From Chryseobacterium sp. (GTDB lineage Bacteria; Bacteroidota; Bacteroidia; Flavobacteriales; Weeksellaceae), in NCBI GenBank assembly GCA_031277615.1, contig JAITMC010000025.1, forward strand, positions 96,193 to 160,192: a stretch of 64,000 nt of DNA, in the 5' to 3' direction. This document shows, piece after piece, positions 50,089 through 59,495 of the stretch. Numbering within the stretch: the stretch's first letter is position 1; every line of letters begins with the position of its first letter. Below the pieces are notes generated by a model, which did no database searches, had not been told where the DNA came from, and worked only from the letters and a program-made list of their open reading frames with translations. A program made the translations under genes and the position numbers.

Positions 50089-51600
50089 ATGGAGAAAGTA
50101 AGAGTACGTTTTGCTCCAAGTCCAACAGGACCTTTGCATTTAGGAGGCGTAAGAACCGCATTATATGATTATCTTTTTGCCAAAAACCAGGGCGGAGAAT
50201 TTGTCTTGAGAATTGAAGATACAGATACGGCAAGATATGTAGAAGGAGCTGAAGAATATATTGAAGAAGCTTTGGAATGGTGCGGAATCATCCCTGATGA
50301 AAGTCCTAAAAAAGGAGGAAAATTTGCCCCTTACCGACAGTCTGAAAGAAGAGACATCTACGACCGCTATACTGAGCAGATTTTAAAAACAGATTATGCT
50401 TACCTGGCTTTCGACACTCCCGAGGAACTGGATGCCATCCGTGCTGAATATGAAGCCAAAGGCGACGTTTTCTCCTATGACAATAAAACCAGAAACAGGC
50501 TGAGAAACAGTCTTGCCCTGTCTGAAGAAGAAATTCAGAAGCTATTGGCTGAAAAAACGCCATATGTGGTACGATTCAAAATGCCGGTAGATCGTATCCT
50601 GAATCTTGAAGATATCATCAGAGGAAAATTCTCGGTGAATACCAACACTCTTGACGATAAAGTTCTGGTAAAGAACGACGGAATGCCTACCTACCATTTT
50701 GCCAACATCATCGATGATCATGAAATGGAAATTTCTCACGTGATCCGTGGTGAAGAATGGCTGCCTTCTCTGGGGCTGCATACTTTATTATATGAAGCGA
50801 TGGGCTGGGAGGCTCCTCAGTTTGCACACCTGTCTTTAATTTTAAAGCCTGAAGGAAAAGGAAAACTGAGCAAAAGAGACGGTGATAAATTCGGATTCCC
50901 GGTTTTCCCTCTTGATTTCAAAGATCCTGCAACGGGTATTGTCTCCAAAGGATATAGAGAAAACGGTTATCTTCCGGACGCATTCATCAATATGGTTGCT
51001 CTTCTTGGATGGTCTCCTGCCGATGACAAAGAGATCCTTACCCTGGATGAAATGTGTAAGGAATTTGACCTTCATAAAGTACATAAAGCAGGGGCACGAT
51101 TCAGCAAAGAAAAGTCTGAGTGGTTCAACCACCAGTATATGCAGATGAAATCTGACGAAGAGCTTCTTGAGATTTTAAAAAACAGCGGCCTTGATCTTTC
51201 CGGAGCTTCTGATGAGAAGTTACTAAAGATTATCGGCCTGATGAAAGAAAGAGCAACTTTCCCTAAAGATATTTATGAAAACGGAAAATTCTTCTTTGAG
51301 GCTCCGGCATCTTATGACGAAAAAGCCGCGAAAAAAGCATGGAACGAAGAAACCTCTGCTGTTTTGGGAGAACTTGCTGAAACTCTTGCCGCAACGGAAA
51401 ACTTCAATGCCGAAACATTAAAACAGGCTGTTCACGACTTTGCTGAACAAAAAGGCCTGGGAATGGGTAAAGTGATGATGCCATTGCGTCTTTCTTTAGT
51501 GGGTGAACTGAAGGGACCGGATGTTCCGGACATTCTGGAAATCCTTGAAAAAGAGGAAAGTATCTCCAGAATAAACAATGCAATAAATAATTTTAAATAG
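50089..51600 (+). CDS. gltX: Glutamyl-tRNA synthetase
   Basis: This 503-residue class I synthetase charges tRNA-Glu. The HIGH-equivalent is in FAPSPTGPLHLGGVRTALYD, FVLRIEDTDTARYV follows, and the KMSKS loop is GKLSKRDGDK. The C-terminal anticodon-binding domain starts near residue 335. A Bacteroidota-style length is kept. It precedes accA by 48 bases. Confidence 0.95.
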   Translation: MEKVRVRFAPSPTGPLHLGGVRTALYDYLFAKNQGGEFVLRIEDTDTARYVEGAEEYIEEALEWCGIIPDESPKKGGKFAPYRQSERRDIYDRYTEQILKTDYAYLAFDTPEELDAIRAEYEAKGDVFSYDNKTRNRLRNSLALSEEEIQKLLAEKTPYVVRFKMPVDRILNLEDIIRGKFSVNTNTLDDKVLVKNDGMPTYHFANIIDDHEMEISHVIRGEEWLPSLGLHTLLYEAMGWEAPQFAHLSLILKPEGKGKLSKRDGDKFGFPVFPLDFKDPATGIVSKGYRENGYLPDAFINMVALLGWSPADDKEILTLDEMCKEFDLHKVHKAGARFSKEKSEWFNHQYMQMKSDEELLEILKNSGLDLSGASDEKLLKIIGLMKERATFPKDIYENGKFFFEAPASYDEKAAKKAWNEETSAVLGELAETLAATENFNAETLKQAVHDFAEQKGLGMGKVMMPLRLSLVGELKGPDVPDILEILEKEESISRINNAINNFK

Positions 51601-51617
51601 GTTCCCATAATTTTTCA

Positions 51618-51625
51618 TAAATTTG
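51618..51625 (+). promoter_or_regulatory. -7 element for accA
   Basis: TAAATTTG in the 48-base gap after gltX, 23 bases before the ATG. Confidence 0.5.
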
Positions 51626-51648
51626 AAAGATTTAATTTACTTCAAGAA

Positions 51649-52605
51649 ATGGAATATTTAAGTTTCGAACTTCCTATCAAAGAACTAATGGATCAACTTC
51701 AGACTTGTTCTTTAGTAGGAGAAGAAAGTGGTGTTGATGTAAAATTAGCATGCAGCCAGATTGAGGATAAGATTTTAGAAAAGAAAAAAGAAATCTACAG
51801 TACCCTCACTCCATGGCAAAGAGTACAGCTGTCCCGTCACCCGGATCGTCCTTATGCATTGGACTATATCAAGGGAATGACTGACAAAGGCAGCTTCTTA
51901 GAACTTCACGGAGACAGAAATTTCGCTGATGACCCTGCAATGGTTGGCGGTTTAGCGACTCTTGACGGTCAGAAAGTAATGATCATAGGAACCCAGAAAG
52001 GAAGAACAACCAAAGAAAGACAGCACAGAAGATTCGGAATGCCGAATCCTGAAGGCTACAGAAAGGCACTGCGTCTGATGAAGCTTGCTGAAAAATTCAA
52101 TATACCGGTAATTACTTTAGTGGACACCCCGGGAGCTTACCCAGGATTGGAAGCTGAAGAAAGAGGTCAGGGTGAAGCGATTGCCAGAAATATTTTTGAA
52201 ATGGTACAGCTTAAAACACCGATCTTTACTTACATTATCGGAGAAGGTGCCAGTGGCGGAGCTTTGGGAATTGGTGTAGGAAACAAGGTATATATGCTGG
52301 AAAACACATGGTATACCGTAATTGCGCCGGAAAGTTGCTCATCTATCTTATGGAGAAACTGGGATCACAAGGAAGATGCAGCCAATGCGCTTAATCTTAC
52401 CCCGGCAGATGCTTTAAGAGAGAAATTCATCGACGGAATTATTGAGGAACCGCTTGGAGGAGCCCATTATGATCCTGAAACGGCTTATCTGAACCTGAAG
52501 CATTCTATTTTGCAGAATATCAAAGCTTTTTCTAAATTCACAGGACAGGAACTTGAAACCCAGCGACAGGAGAAATTCATTGCGATGGGGCAATTTAAAG
52601 GATAA
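51649..52605 (+). CDS. accA: Acetyl-CoA carboxylase carboxyltransferase alpha subunit
   Basis: This 318-residue AccA moves the carboxyl group from biotin to acetyl-CoA together with AccD. It has [13 protein letters not shown], the helix [38 protein letters not shown] and [17 protein letters not shown] of the crotonase fold. Length is normal. accB and accC are 13 kb away and accD is not in the window. Confidence 0.95.
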   Translation: MEYLSFELPIKELMDQLQTCSLVGEESGVDVKLACSQIEDKILEKKKEIYSTLTPWQRVQLSRHPDRPYALDYIKGMTDKGSFLELHGDRNFADDPAMVGGLATLDGQKVMIIGTQKGRTTKERQHRRFGMPNPEGYRKALRLMKLAEKFNIPVITLVDTPGAYPGLEAEERGQGEAIARNIFEMVQLKTPIFTYIIGEGASGGALGIGVGNKVYMLENTWYTVIAPESCSSILWRNWDHKEDAANALNLTPADALREKFIDGIIEEPLGGAHYDPETAYLNLKHSILQNIKAFSKFTGQELETQRQEKFIAMGQFKG

Positions 52606-52611
52606 AAAAAT

Positions 52612-52645
52612 AAAACGGTTAAGAAAAATTTCTTAACCGTTTTTA
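52612..52645 (+). terminator. Rho-independent terminator of accA
   Basis: AAAACGGTTAAGAAA and its complement TTTCTTAACCGTTTT around an A/T loop, then T. It lies six bases after the stop; on the minus strand it is preceded by the complementary run and could also end the DUF6759-like gene. Confidence 0.85.
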
Positions 52646-52676
52646 CTTCAGTTTTCTTCTTATTATTATTTATTTC

Positions 52677-53396
52677 TTACTCTGCAACGTTTAATACGAT
52701 CTCAATATCCTGGGTAATATTTTTCGGTGCTGAATATTTCGCATCACAGATAGCGGTACTCAGGACGTAATCTCCCTTATCGATCAGGATAAAATTCTGT
52801 CCTTTTGCCGGAACGGTGAGACTATAAGCTTTTTTACCGTTTATTTTCATGACCAAACCACAGTTTGATTTATTTCTTACATTAATATAGGCTTCATTTT
52901 TCCCTGCATCATTATTAAAAAGATGGGTAAGCATGTCTGCTGTTCTTTTGGCCTCATCGCTTGGTTCTGCCTTCGAGGAGCTTGATCCTGCACTTTTCAT
53001 AGAACCTGCTGACGCATAGTTAACTTTTCTTTCCGGTTTTGCAGGAGATGAAGTATTGGAAGCCAGTGTATTTTTCGCCGGTTTCACTTCATTATTTCTG
53101 GCTATACTTTCTGTTTTTCCTACCGGTCTGATCGCCGGCTTCGTTTCAGAGGAGGAATTGTCTGCCAGAATGATCTCAACCAGCCTCCTTTTAAAGAAGT
53201 CGGTTCTGGCGTGTCCCGGGTTTTGCTTCAGAAAGCCGGCAATGATTCTCGGCTCTTTGGAAACTTCGGCTTCCTGCTCCGTATAGATGATGACGGTTTC
53301 TTTTTCAACAACAGTTTTAGATTTCGATTTTTTCTTTTTTTGGGAAAAACCTAATGTAAAAATGCATAAAAATATGAGTAGAAAGATTTTTTTCAT
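52677..53396 (-). CDS. Exported DUF6759-like protein
   Basis: This 239-residue protein has a signal peptide (MKKIFLLIFLCIFTLGFS, cut before QKKKKSKSK). A helical part (residues 30-80, EPRIIAGFLKQNPGHARTDF), a Ser/Ala/Lys/Pro-rich linker (about 80-150) and a C-terminal beta domain with YINVRNKSNCGLVMKINGKK, LTVPAKGQNFILIDKGDYVL and ICDAKYSAPKNI follow. The last domain matches what I recall as DUF6759 of Chryseobacterium (Flavobacteriia), from memory only. No function is known. Confidence 0.7.
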   Translation of the reverse strand: MKKIFLLIFLCIFTLGFSQKKKKSKSKTVVEKETVIIYTEQEAEVSKEPRIIAGFLKQNPGHARTDFFKRRLVEIILADNSSSETKPAIRPVGKTESIARNNEVKPAKNTLASNTSSPAKPERKVNYASAGSMKSAGSSSSKAEPSDEAKRTADMLTHLFNNDAGKNEAYINVRNKSNCGLVMKINGKKAYSLTVPAKGQNFILIDKGDYVLSTAICDAKYSAPKNITQDIEIVLNVAE

Positions 53397-53471
53397 TAAT
53401 CAAGTCTTTAAAATAGTATTAAATATATCAATAACGTGAAAAGTCATTTTTTAGTTTATCATTAAAATTAT

Positions 53472-53479
53472 TATCTTTG
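53472..53479 (+). promoter_or_regulatory. -7 element for tsf
   Basis: TATCTTTG lies 61 bases before the ATG, in the 144-base divergent region with the DUF6759-like gene. Confidence 0.6.
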
Positions 53480-53540
53480 CACTGCTTTAAAATTAAGCTA
53501 AAAATTAATACTAATCTTAAATAAAAAAATAATAGATATT

Positions 53541-54368
53541 ATGTCTTATACACCAGTTGCTGCAGACGTAGCGAAATTAAGAAACCAAACAGGTGCAGGT
53601 ATGATGGACTGCAAGAAAGCTCTAGTTGAAGCTGAAGGAGACTTCGAAAAAGCGGTAGATATCCTTAGAAAAAAAGGACAAAAAGTTGCTGCTAACAGAG
53701 CTGACAGAGAGTCTACTGAAGGAGCTGTAATCGCAAGAGTAAACGAAGACAACACCCTGGGTGCTGTTATTTCTCTGAACTGCGAAACTGACTTCGTTGC
53801 TAAAAACGAAGCTTTCATCGAGCTTGCTTACGAATTAGCTGAAATGGCTATTTTCGCTGCTACTAAAGAAGAGCTTTTAGCTACAGATTTCCACGGTATC
53901 ACAGTTGCTGAGAAATTAGTTGAGCAAACAGGTGTTATCGGTGAGAAAATCGAGATCGGAGCTTTCGAAAGACTTGAAGGTCCATTCTTAGGAGCTTACA
54001 TCCACGCTGGAAACAAAATTGCTGCAATCACGGCACTTTCTGCTAAAGTAGACGGAGCTGACGAAGCTGCTAAAGCTGTTTCTATGCAGGTTGCTGCAAT
54101 GAACCCTATTGCTCTTGACGAAAATGCAGTTTCTCAGGAAACAATCGACAGAGAATTAGAAATCGAGAGACACAAACTTACTGAAGAAGGTAAGCCTGCT
54201 AACATTATCGATAATATCCTTAAAGGTAAAATGCAGAGATTCTACAAAGACAACACTTTGGTACACCAGGATTTCATTAAAGACGGAAGTATCTCAGTTG
54301 CTGACTATGTAAAATCTGTAAACGGAGATCTTAAAGTAACCGGATTTGTAAGAGTAAGCTTAGCTTAA
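53541..54368 (+). CDS. tsf: Elongation factor Ts
   Basis: This 275-residue EF-Ts exchanges GDP on EF-Tu. The UBA-like N-terminus has VAKLRNQTGAGMMDCKKAL, the linker ILRKKGQKVAANRADRES and the core VISLNCETDFVAKNEAF with the EF-Tu-contacting TDFVA. The C-terminal half contains the second subdomain. Its usual upstream neighbour rpsB is missing; tsf has its own promoter. Codon use is strongly biased, as expected for a highly expressed gene. Confidence 0.96.
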   Translation: MSYTPVAADVAKLRNQTGAGMMDCKKALVEAEGDFEKAVDILRKKGQKVAANRADRESTEGAVIARVNEDNTLGAVISLNCETDFVAKNEAFIELAYELAEMAIFAATKEELLATDFHGITVAEKLVEQTGVIGEKIEIGAFERLEGPFLGAYIHAGNKIAAITALSAKVDGADEAAKAVSMQVAAMNPIALDENAVSQETIDRELEIERHKLTEEGKPANIIDNILKGKMQRFYKDNTLVHQDFIKDGSISVADYVKSVNGDLKVTGFVRVSLA

Positions 54369-54392
54369 TTCTTCTGATTCAGAATAATATAT

Positions 54393-54424
54393 GCCCCGGA
54401 AAGCAGTGCTTTACGGGGCTTTTT
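54393..54424 (+). terminator. Rho-independent terminator of tsf
   Basis: GCCCCG...CGGGGC with an inner AGCA/TGCT pairing and TTTTT after, 24 bases downstream of the stop. Confidence 0.85.
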
Positions 54425-54455
54425 ATATTCTTATTATTGTACATGTAGACAAATA

Positions 54456-54825
54456 ATATTTTATTGGGCTGAAGCCCATGGAATATTGATATTGATAATG
54501 ATAATGATATTGATAATGATATTGATAATGTGGTCGGGCTAAAGCCCGACCCTATTGAATATGTTTTACCTTCCACTTATTATGATTTTAAAATATGATA
54601 TGTATTCCTTTAGGTATTTTTTTATTGTGTCAACACTAAAATTAACGTAAACAATAGATTATTAATTATTTTAATCTTCCATTAGGTCGGGCTGAAGCCC
54701 GATCCTATTTGAAAATGTTTTACCTTACATTTATTATAATTTTAAAATCTGATATGTACTCCTTTTGGGGTATTTTTTTTATTGTGGCAATATCATAGAT
54801 TTGTATAAACAATTGATGATGAAAT
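54456..54825. repeat. Tandem imperfect repeat (period about 153) with three palindromes
   Basis: The gap 54369-54931 is gene-free and repeat-rich. A unit from 54532 recurs at 54685, both starting with GGTCGGGCT-(two bases)-AGCCCGA and continuing through TGTTTTACCTT, a TTTTAAAAT block, GATATGTA and TATTTTTTTATTGTG. The palindromes are at 54465-54478 (TGGGCT-GA-AGCCCA), 54532-54551 (perfect nine-base arms) and 54685-54704. All three share GGGCT-(G/A)A-AGCCC. They look like a REP-type extragenic element family. A short GATAWT array lies between the first two. Confidence 0.7.
54488..54529 (+). repeat. Hexanucleotide microsatellite (GATAWT)7
   Basis: Seven perfect copies of GATATT or GATAAT in tandem, placed between the first two palindromes after tsf. 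No reading frame uses them convincingly. Confidence 0.85.
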
Positions 54826-54931
54826 ATCTTTTCATTCATCTGTTTTGGGGCAAAATAGTCGAAAAAAAATTAAAAAGAAGGTTCAATGCTTTCCTGGAAT
54901 GATAAAAAATAACCTACTAGAAAATAAAACC

Positions 54932-55372
54932 ATGAAAACCACTAATTTTTTTATTGTAGCCTTAATCTTATTCTTATTTTCAGCGTGCACCTCTCCGGGC
55001 ACCTCTGACCATACCATTCTGATGAACGAAAACTTCAGAATACCGGACGGATTTTCTAATGCAGCTGAAAAGAAATACAGGATACAGAAAAATATTGACA
55101 ATTCAGGAGCAATCTGTATATTTGACATTACTGCTCTGGAAAAAGATCCTTCAAAACCCATACTGAAAAACGTACAGGTTACTTTAAGTAAGGGCATTAA
55201 AAATACGGAATTTGCTTCCAGATCAAGACTTCCTGTTTCAATCAATGACAGCAATCCTGCCTATTATATGGAGTGTTTGATAGAGGTAAAATACACACAG
55301 ACCGGTATAAACAGCCAGGAGAATTATAAAACCTTTATGGTTAATTCCAAAGGTCAGATCACAGAACATTAA
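54932..55372 (+). CDS. Small lipoprotein of unknown function
   Basis: This 146-residue predicted lipoprotein has a signal peptide MKTTNFFIVALILFLFSAC with lipobox Cys at 19. The body starts TSPGTSDHTILMNENFRIPD and has a few beta-rich strands; no family is recognised. The frame is open upstream to 54845, but that part is AT-rich and lacks the signal-peptide pattern. It begins about 105 bases after the second palindrome unit and precedes the zinc-ribbon gene by 25 bases. Confidence 0.75.
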   Translation: MKTTNFFIVALILFLFSACTSPGTSDHTILMNENFRIPDGFSNAAEKKYRIQKNIDNSGAICIFDITALEKDPSKPILKNVQVTLSKGIKNTEFASRSRLPVSINDSNPAYYMECLIEVKYTQTGINSQENYKTFMVNSKGQITEH

Positions 55373-55397
55373 ACAATAATTCAGATCAAAAAAAACA

Positions 55398-55853
55398 ATG
55401 TCTGAGAAAAAGCGTTTCGCCGATCAGAATAAAACGATCCATGATTTCTATGACGAAGTCTGGGTGGTTTGTCCCGGGTGCGCTCAAAAAGCTTTCGCGA
55501 AAACATTGCGGGAGAATAAGACGGCAAGATTATATTGTCCGGACTGCGGCTACCACAAGGAAACGTCTATGGAATGCGATATATATGGATATACAGTATT
55601 AAGGATAAGTCCGGCTCATGCTTATTTCAGGGCAGAACTCTGGCTTCAGTATCCTTTTAAAGACCATATCCTGTATGCTTACAATGGCAGCCACCTGGAA
55701 TATCTGGAAAGTTATATCGCTGCGGATCTTCGGGAGCATAAGGACCGTACTCATTTCACCCTTCTGGAGAAACTGCCTAAATTTTATCACGAGGCCAAAA
55801 ACCGGCAAGCACTTTTAGTTATTATCGGAAAACTCAAGAGAAAAGAATCATAA
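55398..55853 (+). CDS. Zinc-ribbon protein of unknown function
   Basis: This 151-residue cytoplasmic protein has a zinc ribbon at residues 25-51: CPGC in EVWVVCPGCAQKAF and CPDC in ARLYCPDCGYHKE. The rest (about 60-150) is alpha/beta with HAYFRAELWLQYPFKDHILY and ends in basic LVIIGKLKRKES. It may bind nucleic acid, but proteins of this type are also mis-annotated as helicases because of the ribbon. It is in the same direction as the lipoprotein gene and likely co-transcribed. Confidence 0.75.
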   Translation: MSEKKRFADQNKTIHDFYDEVWVVCPGCAQKAFAKTLRENKTARLYCPDCGYHKETSMECDIYGYTVLRISPAHAYFRAELWLQYPFKDHILYAYNGSHLEYLESYIAADLREHKDRTHFTLLEKLPKFYHEAKNRQALLVIIGKLKRKES

Positions 55854-55884
55854 TATATTCATTTTAACCGGAAAACCCATTACT

Positions 55885-55913
55885 GAAAGAGCCTGAAAAC
55901 AGGTTCTTTTTTT
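55885..55913 (+). terminator. Rho-independent terminator of the lipoprotein/zinc-ribbon genes
   Basis: AAGAGCCTG-AAAA-CAGGTTCTT followed by five T. Confidence 0.8.
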
Positions 55914-56052
55914 GATGGATAAACGGTCTTACATAAGCTGGAGGCATTTTATCACTGTTAACAAAATATGAAGCGAATTTTAAATATTCAACAATCTAAC
56001 AATAAAGATTAGTTGTTTAATTTTTTTCTATAAAAAATTGATTATTAATGCT

Positions 56053-56060
56053 TAAATTTG
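56053..56060 (+). promoter_or_regulatory. -7 element for the first adhesin-like gene
   Basis: TAAATTTG lies 18 bases before the ATG. Confidence 0.55.
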
Positions 56061-56078
56061 CGGCCCTTATAGTAACGC

Positions 56079-59000
56079 ATGAAAAAAATTCTACTAGCTT
56101 TTTGTACATTTTTTTGTTTATTAGTTAATGCACAATTAGATACGGAGCACTGGTTTGCTCCTATGTCCGCAAGTTCTCTTCAGGGAACTCCGAAATGTTA
56201 TTTATACCTGTCTACCAACGAAACAACCCCCTTCCCGGTACAGGTTTATAATAACAATAATGTCTACTCTACCGTACAGGTCAGCAAAGGCAATCCGGTT
56301 CAGGTAACCATTCCCAACAATTTTATGATTTCCTCTACGCTTTCCAATCTCTTTACTCAGAATTCGATGGGGTTATACGTAAAGGGGAATAAAAAATTCT
56401 TTGCCAACTTCAGGTTTACCGTTCCTAATCAGGCTGAAATTATCACGTCTAAAGGATTGGCTGGTATCGGGAAGAACTTTTTCGTAGGGACAGCTCCTGT
56501 AACTTCAGCAAAAGAGCACGTTAATTCAACAATAGGAATTACGGCCACGGAAGATAACACCTCGGTTACTTTATCAGGATACAACCCTAATGTTGTTTTC
56601 TCTGATGGGGTTTCAGCTCCTTCCAGAACTTTCACCCTCAACAAAGGGAAATCATATATTATTGAAGCTAAAAGTACCCTGTCCACCGCTAATTTAAGAG
56701 GACTGATCGGGGCAAAGATTACAGCTTCCAAACCGATTTCTGTCACGAACGGAAACTTCAACAGTATCTATACCACCCAAAACAGCACCAATGTTGATGT
56801 GGTAATGGATCAGGCTGTTCCGGTAGAAAGACTGGGGAAAGATTTTGTTCTGGTCAAAGGAAACGGACCGGCTGCCTCCGGAATGGAAGCTGCCTTAGTA
56901 ATAGGAACGGTAAACGGAACGGTCCTTACCATCAACGGAAATCCGGGAAATACCTATACACTGAATGCAGGAGAACACCGCATCATTCCGGGCACCAATT
57001 ACAGTGCTCAGGGGAATAATATGAGTATTTCTTCCAACAATAACGTTTATGTATATCAGCTTCTTGCGGGAACTTCAGTCGGTAATATTTACGCTACCGG
57101 AGGGATGAATTTCATTCCGCCATTAAGCTGTTTCCTTCCTAAAGAAATCAATGAAATAGGATTCATCAATAAGATAGGAATTGATTATTTCGATACCAAG
57201 CTCAACATCATTACCCAGACCGGGGCAGCCGTAACTTTTAACGGCGGAACCCCTGCGCCAGCCACCGGGCCACATCCGGTAGCCGGAAACCCAAACTGGG
57301 TCACCTATTCCATCCGGAATGTATCCGGAAATATTACGGTAACATCTACCAAACCGGTTACTGCCGGTATCGCTGCGGGTGACGGTGCTGTAGGATACGG
57401 AGGTTATTTCGCAGGATTCTCTTCCGTTCCGGCCATTACAAAAACGGGAGACTGCTATACGGGAGTACGTCTTGAAGTGGACAGCAGCTATGATTCCTAC
57501 CAGTGGTATTTTAATGGGACTCAAATTCCGGGAGCTACTTCTTATTTTATTAATCCTGAATTATACGGAGCAGGAACCTATACCTGCTATATCACGAAAA
57601 ACAATTGTGAATCCAGGATGACGTATGAGTATGAATATACTTTATGTCCGCCTATTTCCACCACCACGTATGAGATAGGATCTTGTAATACGAAAACCAT
57701 TAGCCCGGTATTCACGACTTCAACCCAGCCTATTAATCCTTCCCACACCAGCATTATTGTTCAGCCTACTAACGGAACTGTAGCAGTGAATCCTGCCAAC
57801 GGACAGATCACCTATACGCCTAATCCGGGACTTACTGCGGATGCTACGGATGCTTTTACGTATTATATTGAAGGAAACGGGAATCCTGCCGATTTTGAAT
57901 ATTTCAGGGTAATCATGAATATTGATGTTCTGAAAACCCAGAATGCTACGATGTCATCCTGTGCAGCAGCCAATGGAAACGGAACTTATGATCTTACGAC
58001 AGCAGTCGTAACACCCGATACAGGAACTACTGCAACGTATTTTACAAATGCCAATTTAACAGGCCAGATCACAAGTCCGGCAGCATATACAGGACCACCG
58101 GGCATCATTTATGTGAATGTAACTTCTGCATTCGGATGTACGAAAACAGCACAGATTACTTTAACCCAGAATCTTTCGCCTAATATCAATACCGCGAACT
58201 TCAATGCGAATTTCTGTGATGATGATTTTGACGGGATCATCCAGGTGAATTTCAACAACATAACTCCTCAGATTGTTGCCAATTCCGGTAATTTCACGGT
58301 AAAGTATTACCTGTCCCAGGCCGATGCTACCGCAGGAAACAATAATAACCTTCCCACCAACTGGACATATACAGCTAATACAACCGTTTATGTAAGGGTA
58401 TTTGCCAACGTAAGCGACTGTCCTTCTGCTTTTGGACAGATCAATTTCACCATAGGCGCCAAAATTCCACTTATTACCGCCAATGCTGTTTCAGATATCT
58501 GTGATAACGATCTTGGAGGAACTGAAAATGTAAACCTTAATAATTATAAAAATTTATTCACTTTAGATCCGGGTGTTATTCTGTCATTCCATACCACTTT
58601 GGCTAATGCACAGGCAGGAACCAATGCCATTTCTCCCAATCAGAATATCACTTCGGTACATACGTTCTATGTAAGATTCCAAAGCCCGGCAGGATGTCCT
58701 AACACGGGAACTTTAAAATTAACCTTAAAAACGCCTAAAAAGTCCGAAAGACTGCATGATCAGGTGGTATGTTCCAATGACAAAGTAATACTGGATCCTG
58801 GTCCGGGATTCACCTCATACCTTTGGAGCAACGGCGCCACTACCCCAAGCATAGCGGTAGGCCCCGGAACCTATTATGTAGATCTCGGTTTTAACGGATG
58901 CGTATACCGCCAGACCGTAAGGGTTACTACTGCTGAAGCACCTGTCATTACCAGAGTAGATATGTCCGGTTCTACTGCAACAGTATATGTAACGGGAGGA

Positions 59001-59414
59001 ACGCCTCCTTACCGGTATTCCCTGAACGGAGTTGACTACCAGTCATCCAATATTTTCACAGGATTGTCAAGAGGACTTCACAGAGTATATGTACTGGGGG
59101 CAGACGGATGTCTTCCTGTAGTTAAGGAATTCCTGGTTATCAACCTTGTCAATACCATCACTCCAAATGGTGACGGAATTAATGATGTCTTAAATTATTC
59201 TGAATTAAAAATTAAAGAGAATGTAAGCATCGAAGTTGCAGACCGTTATGGAGCTTCTGTTTACCAGTCAAAAGACAAGAACTATGTATGGGACGGAAAG
59301 ATCAACGGACGCAGTATTCCTACCGGAACCTATTGGTATGTATTACGATGGACAGAACCTGACACCAAGTTAACAGTTTCATACTCAGGATGGCTTTTGA
59401 TTAAAAATCGATAA
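56079..59414 (+). CDS. T9SS type B secreted adhesin-like protein with IgGFc-binding-like domain, paralog 1
   Basis: This 1111-residue secreted protein has a signal peptide (cut near AQ, residue 19). The N-terminal domain (about 20-460) resembles the IgGFc-binding N-terminal family, with [25 protein letters not shown] and [16 protein letters not shown]. An Ig-like segment (VDSSYDSYQWYFNGTQIPGA), Ig/cadherin-like stretches with NPANGQITYTPNPGL, and two further repeats with CDDDFDG-type acidic motifs follow. The C-terminal CHU_C type B sorting domain has ITPNGDGINDVLNY and TGTYWYVLRWTE. It should be exported by T9SS and attached to the cell surface. Calcium-binding-like loops occur (inference). 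Confidence 0.87.
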   Translation: MKKILLAFCTFFCLLVNAQLDTEHWFAPMSASSLQGTPKCYLYLSTNETTPFPVQVYNNNNVYSTVQVSKGNPVQVTIPNNFMISSTLSNLFTQNSMGLYVKGNKKFFANFRFTVPNQAEIITSKGLAGIGKNFFVGTAPVTSAKEHVNSTIGITATEDNTSVTLSGYNPNVVFSDGVSAPSRTFTLNKGKSYIIEAKSTLSTANLRGLIGAKITASKPISVTNGNFNSIYTTQNSTNVDVVMDQAVPVERLGKDFVLVKGNGPAASGMEAALVIGTVNGTVLTINGNPGNTYTLNAGEHRIIPGTNYSAQGNNMSISSNNNVYVYQLLAGTSVGNIYATGGMNFIPPLSCFLPKEINEIGFINKIGIDYFDTKLNIITQTGAAVTFNGGTPAPATGPHPVAGNPNWVTYSIRNVSGNITVTSTKPVTAGIAAGDGAVGYGGYFAGFSSVPAITKTGDCYTGVRLEVDSSYDSYQWYFNGTQIPGATSYFINPELYGAGTYTCYITKNNCESRMTYEYEYTLCPPISTTTYEIGSCNTKTISPVFTTSTQPINPSHTSIIVQPTNGTVAVNPANGQITYTPNPGLTADATDAFTYYIEGNGNPADFEYFRVIMNIDVLKTQNATMSSCAAANGNGTYDLTTAVVTPDTGTTATYFTNANLTGQITSPAAYTGPPGIIYVNVTSAFGCTKTAQITLTQNLSPNINTANFNANFCDDDFDGIIQVNFNNITPQIVANSGNFTVKYYLSQADATAGNNNNLPTNWTYTANTTVYVRVFANVSDCPSAFGQINFTIGAKIPLITANAVSDICDNDLGGTENVNLNNYKNLFTLDPGVILSFHTTLANAQAGTNAISPNQNITSVHTFYVRFQSPAGCPNTGTLKLTLKTPKKSERLHDQVVCSNDKVILDPGPGFTSYLWSNGATTPSIAVGPGTYYVDLGFNGCVYRQTVRVTTAEAPVITRVDMSGSTATVYVTGGTPPYRYSLNGVDYQSSNIFTGLSRGLHRVYVLGADGCLPVVKEFLVINLVNTITPNGDGINDVLNYSELKIKENVSIEVADRYGASVYQSKDKNYVWDGKINGRSIPTGTYWYVLRWTEPDTKLTVSYSGWLLIKNR

Positions 59415-59465
59415 TAAAAATTAACTTTTGTTTACATTTTATTAACACAATTTCAAATATTATTT

Positions 59466-59473
59466 TAATTTTG
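59466..59473 (+). promoter_or_regulatory. -7 element for the second adhesin-like gene
   Basis: TAATTTTG lies 22 bases before the ATG, giving the second paralog a possible promoter of its own in the 81-base gap. Confidence 0.45.
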
Positions 59474-59495
59474 TAGAAATCCTAATTCCATACAT

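Noticed and set aside
54488-54529. Short tandem repeats as a CRISPR array
   Set aside because: Units of six bases without spacers. No CRISPR-like repeat or cas gene is present in the window.
54379-54576. Minus-strand frame with a Ser/Leu/Ile repeat
   Set aside because: It is the GATAWT microsatellite read in a coding frame; low complexity and no start signal.
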